A DNA stretch of 64,000 nt from Candidatus Acidiferrum typicum. GTDB taxonomy: Bacteria > Acidobacteriota > Terriglobia > Acidiferrales > UBA7541. Below the pieces are notes generated by a model. The model worked only from the letters and a program-made list of their open reading frames with translations, was not told the origin of the DNA and did not search any database. A program made the translations under genes and the position numbers. The stretch is from assembly GCA_002478115.1 (NCBI GenBank), contig DLMH01000049.1, positions 1 through 64,000 of the forward strand, given 5' to 3'. Below, in pieces: positions 58,645 through 64,000 of the stretch. How positions within the stretch are numbered: the stretch's first letter is position 1; the number at the start of each line of letters is the position of its first letter.

Positions 58645-61245
58645 CTATTTTGGTTGGGCGGCGGCGCTTGGTTGGGCGAAGGCGTCGGCCAGGGAGATTA
58701 GTTTGAGTTGGGTGCGCAATTGATCGAGGGGGGCAGCGCTCGTGATGGTGATTTCGACGGGCTGGCCTGGGATCAGGTCGAAATAATTGTCGGAGGGCGT
58801 GGCGTCGAGAGCGCCGAAGGAGATGTAGACGCTGCGGGCGAGCGCGGGGGAAGAGAGCCGCAAGCGGTAGGCGTCGCCAGATTTGGCGAGATCCACGGAG
58901 ATTTGCGGCTGGGGCAAAGTGACGAGTTTAGCGGGGACGAAGTAGAGGACATTGCTGGAGACGGATTTGCCGTCAACGAGGAGATCGGCGACGGCGAAAA
59001 TGTTGGCCGCGTCGGCGCCATTGGCATTCACAAATTCCGCAAGTGGCCGCTGAATATAGATTTTGCTGGAGAGTTCGGGAACCTGGATCTCCTGCGTGGA
59101 ATCCGAGAGCGATTTTCCCGCAAGAGTGAAGAGGCGCAGGCGCAAACGCGCGGCGGTGGGCGCGGTCTTATCGGAGATCACATAGACGTTGAAATTGCCG
59201 TCCTCGACATGGGGAGAGACGAGCAGCGGACTATAGAAGCGGCGCGCGTAATACTGCAGGGCCTTCCAGCGGCCGAAATAGTCAATGCTGGACCAGGAAG
59301 CTACCGGCCAACAATCGTTGAGCTGCCAAAAGATCGAGCCCATGGAGCGAGGGCGAAGGCGCCGCAGATGCTCCGCGCCGACCTTGATGCCTTCGGCCTG
59401 AAGAACCTGGCTGGCGTAGAGGAACGAAGGGAAATCGCGCGGCTCGGAATAATACTTGAGCATGTAATCATGAATGATCGAATTGCCTTCGGTGTTTTTC
59501 TGATGGGCGAGCATCACGGGAGTGAAGATGCTGGCGCGATCCTCGGGCTGAGTGAAGGCTTCCACGGTGCGCATTTCGGGGAAGGACTGAAAGCCATACT
59601 CGGTCATGAAGCGCGGGAAGTGCTGTTCGTATTCGGAGAAGGGAACGCGCCCGTGCCAGACGCTCCAATCGTGGAAATCGCCGGATTGGAAGCTGGGTGA
59701 AGTTTCCTCGTAATCGGCGCTGGGAGAACTGGGCCAGTAGGGCGTTTCGGGAGCGAGGCGATTGACGGTGCGGGCGAGAATGCCGCTGAAGACGGTGAGA
59801 TAGTCCTGCCACATCTGATAGCGAACGGCGGGGGGCAACTGTTCGCGGCCACCCCAATGCATGGCCTCTTCGGTTTCGTTGTTGCCGGACCAGATGATGA
59901 TGCTGGGATGTTCGCGCAGGCGGCGGACCTGGAATTCGGCTTCGCTTTCGACATTTTGCTTGAAGGCGTAGGTGCCGGGCTGCCAATCGTTGCCGAACAT
60001 GAAATCCTGCCAGATCATGATGCCGAGCTCGTCGCAGAGGTCGTAGAACTCCTGGGTTTCGTAATAGCCGCCGCCCCAATGGCGGATCATGTTCATGTTG
60101 GCGTCGCGGGCGGATTGCAGGATGCGGCGATACTGTTCGGAGGTGACGCGCGTGGGGAAGCTGTCGAAGGGGATGACATCAGCACCCTTGCCGAAGACGG
60201 GGATGCCGTTGATGATGAACTCGAAGGAACGGCCCCACTGATCGAGATCGCGGCGAAGAACGACGGAGCGGAGGCCGGTGCGCGCGGAAGCCTGATCTTC
60301 GGCGCGATTGCCGATGTGGAGCTGGGCGTTGAACTGATAGAGAGTCTGCGCGCCGTAGCCGGCAGGGAACCAGAGCTGCGGGGAAGCAATCTCCACCGGA
60401 AGGTCGAAGTGATTGAGGCCGGGGTGGAGTTCGACAGAGCGTGAGAGTTCCACTTTTTTGCCGGCGTGGGTGTAGTCGAGGGTGACTTTGGCGGTAGCGT
60501 CTTCGGCGGCGGTGACTTCGACTTGAGCGGAGAGGTGGGCGACTTTAGCGGTGACGTCGAGCTGCGCAATGTGGAGGTTGGAGATGCGCGCGGCGTCCCA
60601 GGCTTCCAGGCGAGCGGGGCGCCAGATGCCGCTGGTGACGAAGCGAGGTCCCCAATCCCAACCATATTCATAGGCGGCCTTGCGGAGGTAGGTTTTCTCG
60701 GCGGTGTGGGTCTGCTCTCGCCATTTATCCGTGGCGGCAATTTTGGCGGCAGCCTTGATGGGAGAAGGAAAAACAATGCGAAGCTGGTTGGCGCCCGGCT
60801 GCAAGAGCGGCTTCACGGGAACGCGCCACTCGCGGAACATATTGTCGGCGGTGAGGATGAGATTGTCGTTCAAATAGACTTCGGCATAGGCGTCGAGGCC
60901 CTCGAAAACGAGATCAATATTCTTGCGGGCGAGCAAATCGGGCGGAGCCTGGAGCGTGGTGCGATATTCCCAATCGGCATCCTCGATCCATTGGAGCTTG
61001 GCTTCGTTGTCGCGATAGTAGGGATCGGGAATCAGCTTGTTGTGGAGCAGATCCAGGTGGACGCTGCCGGGAACCTGCGCGGGACGCCAAACAGAATTTT
61101 CGGTCGGAGCTGCGGCGGGGAGTTGACGGAATTCCCAACCGGAATTGAGAGGAACGATCTGCTTTTGGAGAGAAGTTTGTGCGAGAGTGAGAACGGGAAA
61201 GAACAGAGCGAACAAGGAGACAAAACGGAAGCAATTAAGGCGCAT
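58645..61245 (-). CDS. Secreted GH2 beta-mannosidase
   Basis: Glycoside hydrolase family 2 enzyme of 866 residues, of the beta-mannosidase type. The signal peptide is L-F-A-L-F-F-P-V-L-T-L-A-Q (cut about 23). The N-terminal sugar-binding domain shows W-R-P-A-Q-V-P-G-S-V-H-L-D-L and E-G-L-D-A-Y-A-E-V-Y-L-N. The catalytic barrel has Y-G-W-D-W-G-P-R-F-V-T-S-G-I-W-R-P, M-I-R-H-W-G-G-G-Y-Y-E, W-S-G-N-N-E-T-E-E (acid/base near 455) and F-M-T-E-Y-G-F-Q-S (nucleophile near 548). R-H-W-G-G-G and Y-G-W-D-W-G-P are typical of mannosidases. It would release mannose from mannans or N-glycans. Length is normal. Confidence 0.92.
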   Translation of the reverse strand: MRLNCFRFVSLFALFFPVLTLAQTSLQKQIVPLNSGWEFRQLPAAAPTENSVWRPAQVPGSVHLDLLHNKLIPDPYYRDNEAKLQWIEDADWEYRTTLQAPPDLLARKNIDLVFEGLDAYAEVYLNDNLILTADNMFREWRVPVKPLLQPGANQLRIVFPSPIKAAAKIAATDKWREQTHTAEKTYLRKAAYEYGWDWGPRFVTSGIWRPARLEAWDAARISNLHIAQLDVTAKVAHLSAQVEVTAAEDATAKVTLDYTHAGKKVELSRSVELHPGLNHFDLPVEIASPQLWFPAGYGAQTLYQFNAQLHIGNRAEDQASARTGLRSVVLRRDLDQWGRSFEFIINGIPVFGKGADVIPFDSFPTRVTSEQYRRILQSARDANMNMIRHWGGGYYETQEFYDLCDELGIMIWQDFMFGNDWQPGTYAFKQNVESEAEFQVRRLREHPSIIIWSGNNETEEAMHWGGREQLPPAVRYQMWQDYLTVFSGILARTVNRLAPETPYWPSSPSADYEETSPSFQSGDFHDWSVWHGRVPFSEYEQHFPRFMTEYGFQSFPEMRTVEAFTQPEDRASIFTPVMLAHQKNTEGNSIIHDYMLKYYSEPRDFPSFLYASQVLQAEGIKVGAEHLRRLRPRSMGSIFWQLNDCWPVASWSSIDYFGRWKALQYYARRFYSPLLVSPHVEDGNFNVYVISDKTAPTAARLRLRLFTLAGKSLSDSTQEIQVPELSSKIYIQRPLAEFVNANGADAANIFAVADLLVDGKSVSSNVLYFVPAKLVTLPQPQISVDLAKSGDAYRLRLSSPALARSVYISFGALDATPSDNYFDLIPGQPVEITITSAAPLDQLRTQLKLISLADAFAQPSAAAQPK

Positions 61246-61350
61246 GTTGAACTCCGATCGATGGTGAATGAAGCATGGTGAAAATCCGGAGGAAAAATCC
61301 GGGGAGAAGCCGCTTAGCTCCTGCCAGAAAGCTGTAGGGTCTGCGCCACA

Positions 61351-61374
61351 GTGGCCGATCTAAAGATCGGCCAC
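61351..61374. repeat. 11-bp hairpin of the TGTAGTGGCC family
   Basis: GTGGCCGATCT-AA-AGATCGGCCAC. On the minus strand it reads TGTAGTGGCC then GATCT-TT-AGATC, the standard flank and loop of the family with another stem. Confidence 0.7.
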
Positions 61375-61591
61375 TACAGGTGAAGGCCGAAGAGCGAAGC
61401 ACTAGTGTACTGCAAATTGCGAGACATATCAGCGCGGGTGAAAAAAAGAAATCGTGGCGAATGATGGCGGCGAATAGAACCTTGCGTGAGGCGGGGTGGA
61501 TTTTTGCAGGTGCGCGAAGGGGAAGCTGGATAGAATCCGGGAAGAACGAGGAGTGGAGAGAACTATGCGATCGGATGAAAGAGGAGGCCGC

Positions 61592-62548
61592 ATGCGGGCT
61601 GCGATCTTGGTGTTTGGCGTTGTGGTGATGATGGGTGCGGGTGTGATGGCGCAGACGCAGAAGAGTGCGCCGCCGGCGAGTACGGCGGAGAAGGTGATCA
61701 TCGACACGGATATTGGGGATGACATTGACGATGCTTTTGCCATCGCGCTAGCTGTGCGGAGCCCTGAGTTGGAGATTCTGGGGGTGACGACAACGTTCGG
61801 AGATACCGAGGCGCGCGCCAGGATTGCCGATCGCCTGCTGGGAGAAGCCGGGCGGGCGGACATACCGGTGCTGGCCGGCGCAGCGACAAAGACCAGCAAT
61901 GTGATGTCGCAGCAACGCTACGGGCAGAGCGGGCAATTCGCAAAGGCTTCCCACGCGAGCGCCGTGGATTTCATTCTCGAGGAGATTCGGAAATATCCCG
62001 GGCAGATTACGCTGGTGGGGATCGGGCCGCTGATGAATGTAGGGGCGGTGATTGACAAGGATGCAGCCACGTTCCGGAAGCTGAAGCGCGTGGTGATTAT
62101 GGGCGGGTCAATCGAATGCGGCTATGGGGAGCTGTGGTTTTGCCCGGAGCGCGGACCAGACGCGGAGTGGAACATCGTCAACGACATTAATTCGGCGAAG
62201 AAGTTGTTTCAGTCGGGAGTGCCGCTGTACGTGATGCCGTTGGATTCCACGCAACTGAAGTTCGATGAGACGAAGCGGGCGTATTTGTTCCGGCAGGGTA
62301 CGCGGCTGACGGACGCGCTGACGCTGCTGTATCACGAGTGGGGGCAAGAAACGCCCACACTGTTCGATCCGGTGACCATCGCGTTTATCGTGAACCCGAA
62401 AATTTGTCCCGTGGAGCCGATGCACATCAGGGTGGACGACAAGGGATTTACCAGGAGAGAAGCCGGGGAGCCAAATGCGCAGGTGTGCCTGAAGTCGGAT
62501 GAAGAAGCATTTTTTCGATTGGTGATCGGGCGAATTGCGGCGCAGTGA
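61592..62548 (+). CDS. Secreted nucleoside hydrolase
   Basis: Inosine-uridine-type nucleoside hydrolase of 318 residues that splits ribonucleosides to base and ribose. The metal-binding N-terminal motif is I-I-D-T-D-I-G-D-D-I-D-D-A-F-A. Further blocks are I-L-G-V-T-T-T-F-G-D, I-T-L-V-G-I-G-P-L-M-N, V-V-I-M-G-G-S and a D-P-V-T-I-A-F segment with a late Asp. A signal peptide (M-R-A-A-I-L-V-F-G-V-V-V-M-M-G-A-G-V-M-A-Q) suggests export and use of outside nucleosides. GAGGAGG lies four bases before the ATG; other in-frame starts upstream lack one. Confidence 0.9.
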   Translation: MRAAILVFGVVVMMGAGVMAQTQKSAPPASTAEKVIIDTDIGDDIDDAFAIALAVRSPELEILGVTTTFGDTEARARIADRLLGEAGRADIPVLAGAATKTSNVMSQQRYGQSGQFAKASHASAVDFILEEIRKYPGQITLVGIGPLMNVGAVIDKDAATFRKLKRVVIMGGSIECGYGELWFCPERGPDAEWNIVNDINSAKKLFQSGVPLYVMPLDSTQLKFDETKRAYLFRQGTRLTDALTLLYHEWGQETPTLFDPVTIAFIVNPKICPVEPMHIRVDDKGFTRREAGEPNAQVCLKSDEEAFFRLVIGRIAAQ

Positions 62549-62586
62549 AGTGAGGAACGGCACGAGCAAATGGCCCCAGAGAAGAG

Positions 62587-62615
62587 CGAAGCCCGGGTGA
62601 GATGCCCGGGCTTCG
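62587..62615. terminator. Strong hairpin after the nucleoside hydrolase gene
   Basis: CGAAGCCCGGG-N7-CCCGGGCTTCG, perfect 11-bp arms 38 bases after the stop. No T tract follows, but the stem is strong and lies between convergent genes. Confidence 0.6.
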
Positions 62616-62674
62616 TCTGGGTCAGGGTCCGAAGGGCGGCACCAGGGATAACACGCCGACTCCGGTGGCGGGAG

Positions 62675-63178
62675 TCACTGCTGAGGAGTACGTGGGGATA
62701 CAACGGAGAGTGGTACAGGATAGGTCGTTGAGGGCGTGCTGGTGAGTTCGAGTTCCAGGCGTTGGCTGGCGCTCGAAGCGACCGTTTTCGGTTTTTGGTC
62801 TTGAGAGGCGGCGCCAGAATCCAAGCGGATCAGAACCCGTTCATGAGCGGCCTGGATTTCGGAGAGGTACATCTGCCCGCCAACTCCCTGAAAGACGGCG
62901 CGGCCCCCATGGCTGGCGGAAGCGAGGGGGATGCTGGTGGCGCAAGAAGCGTGGTAGATCTCGCCATCGGTGCTGCAGACCACGACGACGTTTCGATCGG
63001 ACTCCCAGCCCATCTGGGGCTCCAGGCGGTATTGGCCCGGGGGTAGAACCTGGCGTCCCACAGTGAAGGCGAACGGAACCTTGAGTGTAAGCTGAGGACG
63101 CGAACTGACTGGAACAGTCATGGAAGGCGAAGGGAAGACATTTGGAAAGATCAGGACGTTTTCGATGGCGTTTTTCAT
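62675..63178 (-). CDS. Acidobacterial hypothetical protein (V-P-F-x-F-x-V-G type)
   Basis: A 167-residue protein with the pattern L-K-V-P-F-A-F-T-V-G-R-Q-V-L-P-P-G-Q-Y-R-L-E, frequent in small acidobacterial proteins that I believe are phylum-typical. The middle has V-V-V-V-C-S-T-D-G-E-I-Y-H and G-G-R-A-V-F-Q. No classical signal peptide is seen at the start used; a longer frame is open up to 54 codons upstream. The ATG chosen has GAGGG four to five bases upstream. It diverges from the winged-helix regulator. Function unknown. Confidence 0.68.
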   Translation of the reverse strand: MKNAIENVLIFPNVFPSPSMTVPVSSRPQLTLKVPFAFTVGRQVLPPGQYRLEPQMGWESDRNVVVVCSTDGEIYHASCATSIPLASASHGGRAVFQGVGGQMYLSEIQAAHERVLIRLDSGAASQDQKPKTVASSASQRLELELTSTPSTTYPVPLSVVSPRTPQQ

Positions 63179-63439
63179 GGGCCCTCTTGCGAAAAGCGAA
63201 GCGATTCTGTCGCCTTGCTTAATCTGGGTGCTACGGCTGCTCTTGACAGCATGCACTTTGCCCGAAGCAGGCAAAACGGACAATGCACGGAAGGTGAAGT
63301 TCGGGTGAACTGGAGGTGAACCGTGGCTGTGGTCTAACATACTGGACTGGAACGAGTTAGGCGCCCAAAAGGGGGCGGACTCGCAAAGGTCGAATGGTTA
63401 ACATAAAGGAAATTGGTACGCGAGGGACGGTGAGTTTGC

Positions 63440-63445
63440 TATAGT
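63440..63445 (+). promoter_or_regulatory. Extended -10 TGCTATAGT before the regulator gene
   Basis: TATAGT preceded by TGC, 21 bases before the ATG; a CCAGGAG ribosome site follows six bases before the ATG. Confidence 0.45.
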
Positions 63446-63466
63446 CGCGAAACCCAGGAGCAAGCG

Positions 63467-64000
63467 ATGAGTTTGGCAGAGAACGTGAAACCCGTGTATC
63501 GATTTGGGCCCTATGTGGCCGATGTTCGCGCGGGGGAGTTGTACAAACGCGGGAAGAAGAACAAGGTGCAGCAACAGCCGATGCAGGTGTTGGCGGCGCT
63601 GCTCGAGAAGGCAGGAGACGTGGTGACGCGCGAGGAATTGCGCGCGGGGATCTGGCCTGCGGACACGTTCGTGGATTTCGAGCACAGTTTGAATACGGCG
63701 ATCAAGAAGCTGCGGAAGGCGCTGGGCGACAATGCGAACCGGCCGAAGTACATCGAGACGTTGCCGCGCCGGGGGTATCGGTTTTTGGGGGAAGTGGAAG
63801 CGGCCGAGGAAGCGCCCCGGGCGGTGGCGAAGAGCGGGAGTTCCCTGGCGGGAAAAACGTTCGTGTTGGCGGCGGAAGAGGGCGGGGAGTGCGTGGTCGC
63901 GCCCGTGGATGAAAAATGCTTTGAGGAATGGCGGCGGCTGAGGGAACTTGGGGATGACGTGGGCGTTTCGATCCTGATCACGGAGAAGAAGCTGCTTCTG
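63467..64000 (+). CDS. CadC/OmpR-type winged-helix regulator, N-terminal part (cut by window edge)
   Basis: The first 178 residues of a regulator with an N-terminal OmpR/PhoB-type winged-helix domain, as in CadC-like proteins abundant in acidobacteria. Visible parts: Y-R-F-G-P-Y-V-A-D-V-R-A-G-E-L, Q-P-M-Q-V-L-A-A-L-L-E, V-V-T-R-E-E-L-R-A-G-I-W-P, F-E-H-S-L-N-T-A-I-K-K-L-R-K-A-L-G-D, and I-E-T-L-P-R-R-G-Y-R-F. After about residue 110 the sequence is a linker and then an unidentified domain that runs past the window edge. A membrane helix and TPR or WD40-like sensor part may follow, as in relatives; this cannot be seen. Confidence 0.85.
   Translation, partial: MSLAENVKPVYRFGPYVADVRAGELYKRGKKNKVQQQPMQVLAALLEKAGDVVTREELRAGIWPADTFVDFEHSLNTAIKKLRKALGDNANRPKYIETLPRRGYRFLGEVEAAEEAPRAVAKSGSSLAGKTFVLAAEEGGECVVAPVDEKCFEEWRRLRELGDDVGVSILITEKKLLL

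Noticed and set aside
58708..60444. Plus-strand frames over the GH2 gene
   Set aside because: Shadow; Gly/Val/Glu-rich with no motif.

Overview
The window looks like a chromosomal segment of an acidobacterium (Acidobacteriota, probably Terriglobia-like). Supporting signs are a tmRNA whose tag reads ANNNLALAA, a CadC-type winged-helix regulator at the right edge, a short secreted protein with the V-P-F-x-F-x-V-G pattern common in this phylum, and many secreted glycoside hydrolases. The DNA is GC-rich and gives long antisense shadow frames over nearly every real gene; these are left out. Family names come from recognising motifs by eye; no database search was run.

Layout. 0-5.7 kb: a GH130/43-like glycosidase and a cupin-like secreted protein face a hexuronate cluster (mannonate dehydratase, SDR dehydrogenase, SMP-30 lactonase, HAD phosphatase). 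6.4-16.5 kb: tmRNA, CocE/NonD hydrolase, soluble lytic transglycosylase, PLP aminotransferase, small proteins and a beta-CASP metallo-hydrolase. 16.7-39.8 kb: a 23-kb integrative mobilizable element in the 3' end of tRNA-Ala(GGC), bounded by a 19-bp direct repeat. It carries a tyrosine integrase, an Xre/MbcA-RES and a HigBA toxin-antitoxin pair, a candidate oriT, a MobC-like protein, a TrwB/TraD coupling protein and a MOBF relaxase, but no mating-pair genes, so it would need a helper. Its cargo is a run of unrecognised membrane proteins, a secreted protein, a rhomboid-TPR protease, and a right-end group of a TOTE-type primase-helicase, an EF-G domain IV-like protein and a TraB-like protein.

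40-51.4 kb: ordinary chromosome with a zinc-ribbon protein, a tandem UspA, GH29 and GH35-like enzymes, an Smr protein, an ankyrin lipoprotein, DAHP synthase, a CAP-domain protein and an ECF sigma/anti-sigma pair. The DAHP synthase gene is preceded by what reads as a complete transcription attenuator: an aromatic-rich 24-codon leader peptide, a 9-bp antiterminator pairing and an intrinsic terminator. 52.4-56 kb: a three-gene restriction-modification-like island (PD-(D/E)XK plus HEAT protein, N4-cytosine-type methyltransferase, and a second PD-(D/E)XK-like gene split by a one-base shift at a G10 tract). 56-64 kb: repeat-rich spacers, a NUDIX hydrolase, a GH2 beta-mannosidase, a nucleoside hydrolase, an acidobacterial secreted protein and the truncated regulator.

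The chromosomal spacers share a family of hairpins with a constant flank and loop but different, internally compensated stems. None of this type was seen inside the integrated element. Several chromosomal genes have a -10-like hexamer 6-9 nt before the start codon, suggesting leaderless mRNAs. The strongest leads for new biology are the aroF attenuator, the element's right-end TOTE group, the R-M island with its G tract, and the covarying hairpin family.
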